From: Chlorops oryzae
Lineage: Eukaryota > Arthropoda > Insecta > Diptera > Chloropidae
NCBI GenBank assembly: GCA_020466095.1
Contig: CM035807.1
Span: 20,065,985 to 20,129,984 of the forward strand
Direction of reading: 5' to 3'
DNA: 64,000 nt
Shown: piece after piece, positions 32,138-42,911 of the stretch
Numbering within the stretch: the stretch's first letter is position 1
Layout of the letters: every line of letters begins with the position of its first letter
Translations under genes and position numbers: made by a program
Notes under the pieces: generated by a model
Told to the model about the DNA's origin: nothing
The model's database searches: none
The model's input: only the letters and a program-made list of their open reading frames with translations

Positions 32138-32279
32138 TAGTTTTCCTGATTTCCCGGTCCTTATGAAGTTCAATGGTTTGAAATTTTGAACAAGTAATTC
32201 GCCATTTGTAAAAATAATTCATCGGTAATCCGAGAAGTACATACATCCTCTGCGTTTGGTGTCCTTTAGAAAACTGAGC
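32138..32279 (-). repeat. Cassette copy, reverse
   Basis: C box shortened (ATTCGCCATTTGTAAAAAT). ACATACATCC shows a 4-bp duplication. GTTTGGTGTC variant as at 13,718. Confidence 0.8.
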
Positions 32280-32408
32280 CCAATCACATCCGATTGAACT
32301 TGTGTTCAAAAATCCACTCGAACACTTCAATACTGAAGCATTTTTCATATTAAAACGAAAGCGATCCAAGCAATTTCCATCGAAATATTTTACTGAAAGA
32401 TGATTGCA

Positions 32409-32500
32409 TTCAGTCTTCGAATGATGCTCAAAGGGAGAGGATGCGTTTACCACTTTTAATCTAAAGATATTTTATCAAATGTCGAAATGTTTTGCACTGA
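32409..32500 (+). repeat. Diverged cassette (A-C boxes)
   Basis: TTCAGTCTTCGAATGATGCT, GGGAGAGGATGCGTTTACC and TCAAATGTCGAAATG, with the C-box GGCG mutated to GTCG. Relatives 17,049 and 34,450. Confidence 0.65.
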
Positions 32501-33070
32501 TATACTGACAACTGACATACACTCCTTCTAGTTCTGTTTAAATACTATCGGTTGACAAAATGTCATGGTTCCAAGTAGGGACTTTTCGTGGGCGTGGTTG
32601 TAGAAAGGACACCGTTCTGTTATGTGGCCTCATTCCTGCAAAAAATCTCCCTACAAACTATCTTCTTTCCTAACTCAGGGGACAATATTTCAGCAACATG
32701 CGCGAATGTTTTCTCCGAAGCCTCGAACAGTCTCAATAGTTCGACTGCAAAACTAAGCCCCGAGAATTGCTTATTCACAGAAACCACTTGAAAGGACGAT
32801 AAGAACTTATTGACCGTCAAAGCTTCTTATAAATTCCGAAAAAATTTTCTATTTAAAGGAATTCTTCCCAATATAAAGATCAGTTTTCAGCATGCACAAA
32901 GAACACAAGCGATTCGGTCTTTTATCCAAAAAGTTTGTTGATTTTTGAATCCAAGTAATCAGAGTGGGGCCACTTTTCACACATTGAACAAAAACCTAGT
33001 CGAAACCATTGATAGAATAAGTAAAAATTTCTATGCAATCTACGCATTTAATCGCATTTTTCCACGAAAG
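32501..33070. repeat. Spacer shared with 17,121-17,649 and 34,540-35,090
   Basis: CTATCGGTTGACAAAATGTC, CGCGAATGTTTTCTCCGAAG and CAAAGAACACAAGCGATTCG are landmarks. No gene is seen. Confidence 0.7.
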
Positions 33071-33196
33071 TTCAATCAAAGAAGGAGAGGATGTACTTCT
33101 CGGATGCAAAATGAATATTTTACAAAATGGCGAAGTATTTGTTCGCAGTTTCAAACCACTGATTTTTCACGAAACAAGGCAATCAGGAAAAATAGG
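33071..33196 (+). repeat. Cassette copy lacking its A box
   Basis: The flank CGAAAGTTCAATCAAAG runs straight into GAAGGAGAGGATGTACTTCT. The A box and about 20 bp are deleted. C box is TACAAAATGGCGAAGTA. The 3' edge joins block W directly. Confidence 0.88.
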
Positions 33197-33509
33197 ATCC
33201 GATCTTAAAATTAAGCTTAAATTGAGACCATATTTTGTTGTTCCCCTCCAAACGAATCAAAATATTTAGAGCCTTCAAACGAGATACGAAAAAATTCAAA
33301 AGTTCCTTAGGCTTTCTGATATTTTGATGACCTGCATTAGTATCCAAAATCCATGCATAAAATATATACACGTAATCTACTGAATACTATAAAGTCTTTG
33401 TTAATAACATTCAAATTTGTCAAAACCTCATAACTTTGCTTGCTTAAGAATTGTCAATAGTAGATATATTGAACCTTGTCATGCAATTTTCAGAGAAATT
33501 CTACCTCCT
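33191..33509 (-). repeat. Spacer block W, copy 5
   Basis: ATTGAGACCATATTTTGTTG to CAATAGTAGATATATTGAAC, matching 29,300-29,560 and the inverse of 20,797-21,110. Confidence 0.75.
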
Positions 33510-33646
33510 AATTTTCTTGATTTCCCAGTCCTCATGAACTTCAGTGGTTTGAAGCTGCGAACAAAAATTTCGCCATTCTGTAAAATGTAATTTTTTTATC
33601 CGAGAAGTACATCCTCTCCTTCTGAAGTCTGTGCGATTACTGAATG
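33510..33646 (-). repeat. Cassette copy, reverse, next to insertion copy 2
   Basis: C box TTTCGCCATTCTGTAAAATG. This cassette plus adjoining insertion duplicates the arrangement at 29,577-29,729. Confidence 0.85.
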
Positions 33647-33658
33647 CAATTTAAAACA

Positions 33659-34207
33659 AGTAAGGGTGTTATAGTCAGGTGAGCCTGACAATAGAATACC
33701 CGACACAGAAACACATCCTCAAATAGTTTCTAATATCAAGAGGTGTTTAAGGCCATTAGGGACCCCATATACCGACTTTTGTTAAATTTCTTTATGAAAA
33801 CCGCCCCTTTGCCACGCCCACTTTTCCAATTTTTCGGAATTCTAATCGGAGGCTTAAATATACGCGCAAATTCTAAGTTTCATTGAAATATTTCGAAAAA
33901 GTCCGATTTTGGGGCAGATTTGGGATTTTTTTGACAGACCCTAGTACTGGAGGTACCCCTAAAAATGGTCCGATCGGGTCCATTTGCGAACTTGTTCTTA
34001 CTCATGTCGCCGTGAGTACGCATACCAAATTATGTGAAGATAGCTCAACTCCTTCGATAAGAAAACTATATAAAACAGGCGGTCAGACGGACAGACAGAC
34101 AGACGGACATGGCTAAATCGAATCTCCTAGTGACGCTGATCATTTCTATATATATTGTCGTTCGGTCTATTTTCCACTGTTCTCTAGCTGTTTTCAATAC
34201 ACACATA
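33659..34207 (+). mobile_element. Fly dispersed repeat, mini-me/INE-like, copy 2, 3' end degraded
   Basis: Starts at the same base of the same cassette flank as 29,729, so it descends from one insertion that was duplicated with its surroundings. It lacks about 0.3 kb of the middle (only one CCACGCCCACTT half). The (GTCY)n tract is near 34,077-34,110. The end beyond CTATATATATTGTCG is rearranged and the terminal GGGTATA is missing. Confidence 0.75.
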
Positions 34208-35090
34208 AGAAAGTATCTCTTTTTTCGATTTCCCGGTCTTATGAAGTTCGGTTTGAAAATTTTGAACAAGTATTGTGTAAAATAATTACTTTTTCGAGAA
34301 GAGATAATCTCTCTGTTTTTTCCTGTATAGAAAACTGCCTCACATTCCGTGAACTTGTGTTCAAAAATCCACTAACATTTCCAATACTGAAGCTTTTTCG
34401 ATATAACAATGAAAGATTGCATCGAAATACATCATTTTTCTGAAAGATAGTTTAAAGTCTTCGAATATGCTCAAGGGAGAGGATGCGTTTCACTTTAATT
34501 AAAGATATTTTTCAAATGTGAAAATTTTTTGCACTATTACAGGACAATGAATACTCCTTTGTTCTGTTTAAATACTATCGGTTGACAATTTCAAGCTCCA
34601 AGTAGGGACTTTTCGTGGGTGGTTGTAGAAAGGACACCGTTCTGTTATGTGGCATCATTCCTAAAATCCCCTACAAACTATTTTCCACTGCTAAGGGGAC
34701 TTTAGTTCAAACATGGCGACCATGTTTTCTCGATCCCTTCGAAACGTACAAAATATTTTAGCCTTCAAACGACCAAGAATTTTTTCAAAATCTCCTTAGG
34801 CTTTCTGAAGGAATACAATTATTATCCAAAGTTCATGTATAAAATCCTAAAAAGTAATTCAAGAATTCTTTTATAATAAAATAATCACTGATCAATGCAC
34901 AAAGAACACCAGCGATTCGGTGTTTTATCCAAAAATTTTTTGCTTTTTGAATCCAAAGAATCAGAGTGGGACCACTTTTCACCCATTGAACAAAAACCTA
35001 TTCGAAACCATTGATAGAATAAGTAAAAATTTCTATGCAATCTACGCATTTAATGAGTAAATCGCATTTTTCTACGAAAGTTCAATCGTT
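34208..35090. repeat. Scrambled copy of 31,900-33,060
   Basis: Recognisable pieces of the 31,900-33,060 sequence appear with very many small deletions and partly out of order: 34,225-34,700 follows 32,150-32,680, then 34,741-34,890 follows 31,900-32,060, then 34,890-35,090 follows 32,885-33,070. A cassette remnant stands at about 34,450-34,530 (AAAGTCTTCGAATATGCTCA then GGGAGAGGATGCGTTTC). Confidence 0.65.
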
Positions 35091-35099
35091 GTAGATTTC

Positions 35100-35234
35100 A
35101 TTCAGTGTTCGCACAGACTTCAGATGGAGAGGATGTACTTCTCGGATGCAAAAAGAATATTTTACAAAATGGCGAATTATTTGTTCACGGTTTCAAACCA
35201 CTGAATTTTCACGGAACAAGGCAATCAGGAAAAT
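35100..35234 (+). repeat. Cassette copy (A-E boxes)
   Basis: All boxes near consensus. C box TACAAAATGGCGAATTA. Followed by the same 0.3-kb spacer as the copy at 55,534. Confidence 0.9.
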
Positions 35235-35530
35235 AAGGAGATATATCATTCTGGAAAAAGTAATAATTTCACACAATTATTGCAAGTTTTTTCTATATCC
35301 AGAAGTCCAGACTCTTTTTACGTAAAGTTATTTATTTATCGTTAATACGTAGATATCAATCCTTAACCCATTTCGGACCACTGTACGACTTTTCGCACAG
35401 AAATTTAAAAGATTTTTTTTAATACTGAAAACTGTTTTATTTGATTCTTCAAATAGTAAGTTTGAAGTTTTTGGAATATAAATTCGTTCAACTATTTTGA
35501 TTGAAGATGAATTGTCATAAAAAATAACTT
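35235..35530 (+). repeat. Spacer shared with 55,670-55,985
   Basis: Direct copy with CGTTAATACGTAGATATCAA and CCCATTTCGGACCACTGTAC. No gene. Confidence 0.8.
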
Positions 35531-36095
35531 AATGACAAAATGCGACTTTTTTGCAATATTTTTCCAGAGAAAAATTCTTTTGTAAAAAATTTGTTCCTGC
35601 AAAAATAACGCTTTATTTTTGTCAATCAAAGCTGAAAAAAGATTTAACAATTAATTAGCTAATAAATTGTGTATCATGGCTATCGAAATTTATTATATTT
35701 TATTGGGAAATGGACCAACGTACGATTTTTCGTATAGGGCATATCTCTGAATGGGGTTAACAAAAAAATTTTTTTTATTATTTTCTATCAATGTCATAAA
35801 GTTAATGGTACATGATAATAGGGTTGTAAAAAAAAAACATTCAAAGTTTCGATTTAATCGATTTTTTTTTGGCTTGGGGCCGATTTTTTAGCATCGATTA
35901 TGTTTTTTTCGATTTTAAATAAAATCGATTTTTTCTTTCGATGATACATTTTTTGGAAACTCTCTGGCAACTGTTTAAAATATAAGCAAAACCATCTGAA
36001 AAATTGGAAAAAAATAAAGAAATTGACGGTCAATTCTTCTGAATGCATCTCCAAAAGGGAAAAGAACTATAATTGAATATCATTAATTGACTAGT
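35531..36095. other. Spacer without gene, ATCGAT-rich
   Basis: 35,845-35,945 is dense in ATCGAT (AATCGATTTTTTTT and similar). Minus frame 35,854-36,054 (66 codons) is low-complexity and not supported. Confidence 0.45.
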
Positions 36096-36175
36096 GTTAG
36101 GTTAGGTTAGGTTAGGTTAGGTTAGGTTAGGTTAGGTTAGGTTAGGTTAGGTTAGGTTAGGTTAGGTTAGGTTAG
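36096..36175. repeat. (TTAGG)16 tract
   Basis: Sixteen perfect tandem GTTAG units, 80 bp without a mismatch. On the minus strand this is (CTAAC)16 and forms the 3' tail or target of the adjoining retrotransposon fragment. Confidence 0.95.
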
Positions 36176-36560
36176 GGTGGCTGCTCCCTTTCTACCCATT
36201 TTGAATCGACAACAATAAATAGCCATTAATTTTGTTGGAAAAATAGAACAGCCGGTCCAAAGTGGGTTAAGGGGACACACTTGGGCCGCATATTGGCCCG
36301 TGGTGATACCACGGGGCAAGGCATGCCTCCCTAGTTACCCGTTTGGTGGAGCCAATTGGACTCATTTATGAAACGGCCCATGTCTTTTACTCAAACAGAT
36401 GATAGCCCGGTGAGGGAGGAGAAGAAGAAGGAGCCGAGCAGCCTGGATCTTCTCCTGGCCAGACCCGGGCAGTGATACATGAGGTGGATCACTGATTCTT
36501 CTTCCTCCTCCTATCTGCAACTTTTACAGTGTAAGAGACCTGAATAATTGATTGACTGCT
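36096..36560 (-). mobile_element. 3' end of a non-LTR retrotransposon with (CTAAC)n tail
   Basis: Reading the minus strand, 36,529 to 36,331 encodes CKSCR, a stop, then EEEEESVIHLMYHCPGLARR, SRLLGSFFFSSLTGLSSV, another stop, and KDMGRFINESNWLHQTGN before a final stop. The CX2C...HX4C cluster and the RFI--SNW ending are those of the extreme C-terminus of RT-RNase H polyproteins in several non-LTR clades. About 150 bp of 3' UTR (GTGGTATCACCACGGGCC) follows, then (CTAAC)16. With two in-frame stops and only the 3' end kept, it is a dead remnant. The clade is open. Confidence 0.75.
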
Positions 36561-36991
36561 TTTACATTAGGTCAATCTTGCTCATCGATTCTTTGGCAAT
36601 TCCCGTTTGTAGTTGCGTTGAATGAACTTTCTAAGAGTATACGTAGGCAAAATGTTTTTAGTTCGTTATCTGTTTTGATAAAATAAAAGTTTAATAAACT
36701 TCAGAAATCGAAAAATTGGCATTATAAATATGTTTGGAAAAAGTAAAAATAAATCGATTTATTCACCCGTTCTGGGAGTGGTCTTAAATGGGTTAAATAA
36801 GAAACGTTTCCATTTTTGTTAACTTCCTGACATATATAAACCTGGGTAGAGTTCAACAATATCTTTAATGGGATTGTTACCTTGTCAACAATTTTCCATA
36901 ATAGCACAATTTTTCTAATAAGTATGTATGAAGAGTTTTGATGCTCCTTCGATTTGTTCATATGAAATTGAAAAATTCTGTCAGGCACAAT
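36561..36991. repeat. Flank block leading to the next cassette
   Basis: 36,760-36,991 is a third copy of the block at 95-357. 36,561-36,760 is AT-rich and unassigned. Confidence 0.6.
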
Positions 36992-37126
36992 GTTCAGTAG
37001 TCGGAGATACTTCAGAAGGAGAGGATGTACTTTGCGGATGCAAAATGAATATATTTCAAAATGGCGAAATATTTGTTCGCAGTTTCAAACCACTGATTTT
37101 TCGAAGGACAAGGCAATCAGAAAAAC
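36992..37126 (+). repeat. Cassette copy (A-E boxes)
   Basis: A box GTTCAGTAGTCGGAGATAC as at 358 and 56,194. C box TTCAAAATGGCGAAATA. E box GGCAATCAGAAAAA. Confidence 0.88.
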
Positions 37127-37369
37127 GAGAAGGTAGATCTGCCTAACTGAAGTCATGATTGCAGCTATGACAAGTTTTTCTATTAGCTAAATGCGCATGT
37201 TTATGGACATAAGAAAATGGTTTTTTATCTTCGAATTTATAAAATAAATACAGTATTCGTTGGACATAATAAAACAGCTTTTCGTTCATATTATTGCAGC
37301 AAGCAATTCTTTTGAAGAAGTAAAGCATCCTCACATTTTGAGTCCTTAATATTTTTTTAATTGGAATTG

Positions 37370-37462
37370 CATTTTGGAATTCGAGAAATTCGAAAATTCT
37401 CGAGACTTGAAGGGCAGAGGTACATCTTATCCCTTCAAGCTTCGTTCGACAACTGAATTCAA
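37370..37462 (-). repeat. Partial cassette, reverse (GAATTC subtype)
   Basis: GAGGTACATCTTATCCCTTC, AAGCTTCGTTCGACAACTGA and ATTCAATC in reverse resemble the 5' half of 26,845. The C box is absent. Last cassette before the long cassette-free island. Confidence 0.55.
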
Positions 37463-38384
37463 TCAAAAATACTCACCGATAGATTTTCTTATTTAACCAA
37501 TTCAGGAATCCAACTTAAATTAAAATGTTTCATATAATTCTCTGGTAATGAATTCCACATTTTATTCGAGCTTAAAATGTTTATTAAAATGTTAAAAAAA
37601 GTAAAATAAATAATTTAATAAAATTTGTGTGTTTGGAGTGAAGACTCCAACCTTTCGAGAATCGCACCAAGAACAAGGAAGATGATTGAAAGAAGAAACC
37701 CTTTATAAAGTTAAATAATCACTGACGATACCTAACCGTAAAAAAAAAACACAAATACGTAGGTACATATTTTCTGTAATTTCATTTCTCCTTTACGGTT
37801 AAAATCCATTCTCAGTCAGGTTCAATGCTTCGCAATGCAAACCAAATAAAGCAAGTCAACTCCATTCGAGTCGAACGTGGAAGGTATTCCAAAGTAAATA
37901 GCTTTAGGATTACAATTCATATGACAGCAACGGTAGCAACAGCTGTCGGAATTTCACATCGACAAGACAACACAGGAATGGATTTCATTCAAAGCGAACT
38001 CAGGTAGCAACATTTGAATCTGACAGCCAATAAACATATACGGCGGTGGGTGCCCACCCACACGCGCCATTCGAGAGCTTAAGTAAATTCGAATCTCACA
38101 GCATTTGCTCTATGGTATCTTGTCTGGAAGACCTTCTGGCACATTTATCGGGAAAATTCTGATGTGCCTTGTGAATTCTTTGTTAAAATCTATTATTCTT
38201 GTTCTTCTCCGGAGTTGAGCTACGAAGATGTGCATTTGATTATTTCAGGGGACAAACATAGACGCATACATATGCATGGGACATGGACTATTCATAAATT
38301 GATTTTTCCTTTGGAGTTTTTGGGATAAGCTCTTCTTTCAGCTAATTAAATTCATCTCACAATGACTTGGAACTCTCTCTTCCG

Positions 38385-38385
38385 T

Positions 38386-38421
<36 letters not shown>

Positions 38422-38422
38422 T
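38385..38422. repeat. (CT)n microsatellite
   Basis: CT dinucleotides with one TCTATCTC interruption. Confidence 0.95.
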
Positions 38423-38799
38423 AAATACGAATAATTAAATTTTATAACTCTATTAAGTTGACTGCGCTTGAAAAATGAGTCCAAAAGAAAACCAATACTT
38501 AAAAGATTTTGCCAAAAAAAAAAAAAATACCAAACCTTAAAAATTCACCCTCAGAGCCTCATACTTTTAAGAGCACGCTCGCCATAAATAAATTGAATAC
38601 ACCCCAATAATCATATTCACTTGGCTTATTGTATGTATGTTATGGTTATGTATGTACTTACAAATCGTAGGTACATAAAGAATTTTATCAGAATATGTTC
38701 GCCGATGTACGTGATTTATAAATGAAAATGCATAAAATGTTGTCTGCACGGACAGATCAAATTACAAATGTTGAAATTTCTCCGTAGTTATGAGCACGC

Positions 38800-38905
38800 A
38801 TAGCCATCGCCATCACCATCACCATCGCCATCACCATCACCATCACCACACTGTTACCGTCTTCGGCCACATCAGCAGAATCACCATCATCATTTACTTT
38901 ATCGT
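38800..38905. repeat. (CATCAC/CATCGC)n degenerate microsatellite
   Basis: Hexamer-based run from about 38,800 to 38,850 with trinucleotide-like ATC repeats to about 38,905. It creates a 60-codon minus-strand frame rich in Met, Val, Ala and Asp, which is a by-product. Confidence 0.85.
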
Positions 38906-41238
38906 CATCATCATCATTCCCATCGTTGGCGTCACCCACTCAACTTGACAAATGCACATACTTACATACTTACTTCCCGTGAGTGGTGGTCTTACCTAAG
39001 GGCATTAAATTGTAACGGAACCAACCCTGGCAGCATGCAATCGTATTAATGATGAAAATATTTCATTGATTTAACCAGACATGCATGAATCCGTGGACTG
39101 AAGTACTGCGTCCTTAGCAACATCGGTGGTTGGAGTGTCAGCCGAAACAGAAGTAATTACTCAAAATTGAAATCACGCAATTACACTCATTAACAAACGA
39201 GATGAAAAACGTTTTCGAAATAAGATAAAGCTGCAGAGTTATCGTTTACAGTGGAACGAATCAGCAACAATATAGACAAATTGTGTAATCAAAGATCAAT
39301 AGATCAACGTAAGGAGCTTATCAATAGTCATGGAAGGAATTGTGATTGCTATTTCTCTCTTTTCGTTTCTTTTTGCACCAGCACATTTTGCCCTTTTGTA
39401 TGAACGACCCTGCGAAGAATGAGTGCAAAACTTGTGCGATAGCATGGCGCAAATTTTGCCCATCAAAATCGATGTGCAATATGTGCCCGGCCGCGGAATT
39501 TTTTTTTCATACAAACAAATTTGCATAAACGCAGAATTTGCGAGGGCGCAAAAATTGCACACCTGCTTGAATCCCACTATGAAGTTTGTAGGATTGAATT
39601 TTGTGCATGTGTATTCATTAATGTGTGCAAGTAAAAGCCGCAAAAAGGAGCAAAAATGTTCCACCTAGCACGCTTTTCGACCTATTGGGTATTCGAGTTA
39701 CTAGGAGTCTACTGTAATTCAATTATTTTCTTTATTATTTAAATAAAAAATTATTATAAATGTGTTCAAGGCCACTTAAGCTTCAACCATGGCAACCATG
39801 GCCTACACTATTCGAAAAAAAGCCTTGGATTTTTATGAATATTCTGTTTCTATATTTATTTTATGAGTACCTATTTTATTTTGAAAACTTCACAGCATTG
39901 CTTTCTTTCGACCGCAAAGTTGTGAAACTGGTAGATAAGTGGGATTGGTATCTGGAAGACACAATTTTCGTTCTTATTAAATCAAAATTTGTTTCTGTCA
40001 CATCCCCTATCAATGCAATTCGATACGATGGGTGAAAAAGCTTAATTTCTGTACAAAATTTCATAAATAAAAGAAAAAATTGCTGCACAATTGCAGAAAA
40101 CAGTTGCCAAAATGCTTTCAAAAGCCATACTATGGCAACATGCCGCGAACTCCATACTTTGCCGCAACATTTTAGTGCAATCGCTCAATAGAGTAGCTAT
40201 CGTTTGCGATTACTTAAAGTTTATTTCAAAAAAAAATGTGATTTTTGTCAATCGTTTTTGCTTTTTCAGTTCAGTTGTTGCTCAATTTTCTAATGAAGAG
40301 AAAATTGCCATAATTTGTATTTAATATCCTTAATAGACTTCAATGAAGCTAAATTAAGAATGTAGGTATAACACAGAACACTCATGCATTGAAAATTTTC
40401 TTTTCTTGATTTTGTATTGAAAAACTTTAATTCATTGTTTTTCATCTTGATGTCAAGTTAACGTATTTCATCTGCCATTTTAAAGCCAGAAAAAAAATTA
40501 CGAAAAACAATCCTCACCCACCGCAATGCCGACGGTCTTTACCCATAAATGTTCTCATCATTTGTAGAACTTTCGACGTGCAGCACGAAAAACGAGTGAA
40601 AAATCATTTCAGAAAACGTTTCAGAAAAGAACTTTGCCAACAATCGTTTACGTTTTATTGCCATTTGCCCACCGACACTGTATACACTGTGTTCACAGGC
40701 AGCAATCGGCATTCACCGCGTTGAGCAGGATATGTACACGAGCCACGCTACTCACTCTTCCAGGCACTCTGTGAATCAGCAACATTTGCCGCTGCCACTT
40801 GATGTTGCCATAAACGCAATCATCACGTTCACAGAGCACAGAGCACAGCATTGCACAGCATTATGAAGCTAAAGTGTGGCGTGCGGCGTGTGTCGTGCGA
40901 CTGAGTAAAGTCGGAAACGTTATGCCCTTTGCCGCACGCACAGTGGGCTTTGACCGTTCGTGCAGATTGCCATTTGCAAAGTGTGTACTTTTTATCAATT
41001 ATACCAGCGCATTAAGCACCCAATTGACGTCGTCATTAACCCACTGTGGGGATTATATTCGTAACGAGAGACCGGTTCGCTATGAATCGTAGAAACTGGG
41101 TTTGGAGTGAAGTGGGCTTGGGAAGGTATGGGATGGCATGGCGCATGATAAACGTCGCCCGTAAAGTCCTTCGTTCGCTTCTTTCGCTTGTTGTCACACA
41201 ACAATATGGTCTGGAATTGCCATAAGGTAGAAACTGGT

Positions 41239-41263
41239 CATGAACACACACACACAAACACAC
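41239..41263. repeat. (CA)n microsatellite
   Basis: Short AC run with one AAACAC interruption. Confidence 0.85.
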
Positions 41264-42146
41264 CGAACAGAATAGCAGGAGTAACATGGGCACGACATCG
41301 AAATTTTGCGAAAAAGGAAAACGATGACTGTGGGCGCAATGGCAATTCGTTGCTTCATTGTTGTTGCCTGCCACAATTGCGCGTTGCTCTCTTGCTGAAG
41401 CTGTCGTTTTCAGCTGTTGTTGCTTCATTTACGAAATTAAAAGCGAATTGTGGCTGCCTGCCACAAAGCTCTACGCGTGGCAGTCAATGAATATAAAACG
41501 TTTTCTGGCCTCTTCGAGGATTACGTTGCGATTTTCGCTTCCCACCTTCCCACCACAGCCATGAAATCGCAGCAGCAAAGCTTCATTGTTTGTGGCTTGA
41601 GAAGCAATTATCTTTTGCATTTCAGATTTGTTTGTTGCAGTTCCAATTGATGCCATTTCTGGCAACATTTTTTCTCCTTTATTTTTGTCGTTGTTCTTGT
41701 TTTTGTTTCTTATTTTCAATGACAATGAAACTTTTGCGTATGCTTGCCTTCCTGTTTCCTTGTTTACGCAATTCTTACAATTTGATTCTTTGTCTCGGTT
41801 ACAATCGAATTGGTAGGAAGCTCAGGCAATTTGGAGTTTATTAATTGCCGATTACATTGTAGGCCTTGAGACTGATTGACTTTCGTCTTTTGTGTTGCTG
41901 GAAAAGCAAAAGTTTTTGATTGGCTGTTTCGTTAGCATGGAGTTCAGGCAAATCAACACCAGCGGCAACGTGAAAGAAAGACTATTTTTGGAAAACAATT
42001 AATCAAATACGAAAAGAACGTAGGATGAACATTTTCTATTATCCAAAGTGAACCTATCAAGAAAGTTTCATGAGGCACTTTTATGTATTGGAAAAGTGAC
42101 TCATTTATTTTCGATGAGTAACCAAGTGAACTAAGAAAATGAAGAT

Positions 42147-42159
42147 ACATATGAGTACG
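42147..42159 (+). repeat. Target-site duplication, left
   Basis: ACATATGAGTACG, exact except that the first A merges with the poly(A) on the other side. Partner at 46,091-46,102. Confidence 0.92.
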
Positions 42160-42911
42160 CTTCAAAGGTATTGAAGCAGATGTTGACACAAACGAAATAA
42201 AGAGTGCGCTAGAAGAGAATGGTTTTCACGCAAGATCGGTTATAAATATATTTAACAAAGCTAAAATTCCTCAGCCTATGTTTAAAGTTGATCTGGTGCC
42301 GGACAACTTAAAGCTTAAAAAAAAACGAAATCCATCCGATATACAATTTGCAATTCCTGTTGCATCGTAAAATAACGGTAGAAGAGCCACATAAAAGAAA
42401 TGGTCCCATACAATGTGCCAACTGTCAAGAATTTGGACACACAAAATCGTATTGCACATTGCGCACCGTGTGTGTAATATGTGGCGAGCTTCATCACAGC
42501 TCAGTCTGTGATAAAAAATCAAAAAATGATCGCAATTTACTTAAATGTAGTAACTGCGATGGAAATCATTCTGCAAATTTCAGAGGTTGTCTAGTTTATC
42601 AAGATCTGAAAAAACGAATCAACATTAAAAAGGAATCAGCTCGTAATCCTACAAAAAATATTACTGTTTCGGTACCATTCTCCTCGCACAACCTTAATTT
42701 GAACCCCGTAACTCCAGGAGTTTCTTATGCAAATGCACTAAAACCCGCGACCCCTATTAGTGCTCCTACTAACAACAACAGTAGTCTTGAGATAATGATA
42801 TCTACTCTAACTCAAAGTTTGTCCCAATTTATGCAAACAATGCAAAGCTCACTCGACAGAATTGTGCAAATGCAAACACAATTAATGACAGCACTTTTGG
42901 CTAAAATATGA
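42160..42911 (+). pseudogene. Jockey ORF1 (nucleic-acid-binding protein), truncated and frameshifted
   Basis: The N-terminus is lost to 5' truncation. Reading starts at the insertion edge with FKGIEADVDTNEIKSALEEN and runs to an A-run at 42,317-42,325. There, nine A bases stand where eight would keep the frame. The other frame goes on with NEIHPIYNLQFLLHRKITVE and three knuckles: CX2CX4HX4C (CANC...HTKSYC), CX2CX3HX4C (CVICGELHHSSVC) and CX2CX3HX6C (CSNCDGNHSANFRGC). A Gln/Met-rich tail ends at 42,911. The family's ORF1 proteins bind the element RNA. The last codon overlaps the ORF2 start as ATGA. Confidence 0.88.

Larger units (their letters stand above)
37463..42146. other. Cassette-free island, left part
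   Basis: 4.7 kb with no cassette and no spacer block, higher in GC from about 40.5 kb on, with microsatellites and TTGCC/GCAAC-rich stretches like ordinary fly intergenic or intron DNA. Open frames of up to 130 codons around 41,000-41,850 overlap on both strands and show no domain. I support no gene. A perfect hairpin GTGGGTG-CC-CACCCAC lies at 38,046-38,061. Confidence 0.5.

Noticed and set aside
35854..36054. 66-codon Lys/Phe-rich frame on the minus strand
   Set aside because: Low-complexity product of the ATCGAT/T-rich stretch.
36096..36175. (TTAGG)16 as a true telomere
   Set aside because: Only 80 bp, internal, and joined to a retrotransposon end. Cassette DNA continues on the far side.
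38757..38939. Met/Val/Asp-rich minus-strand frame
   Set aside because: Direct translation of the CATCAC/ATC microsatellite.
41036..41844. Cluster of open frames around 41.0-41.8 kb as a gene
   Set aside because: Several frames on both strands overlap, composition is biased (TTGC/GCAA runs), and no domain, start context or paired splice sites were seen.
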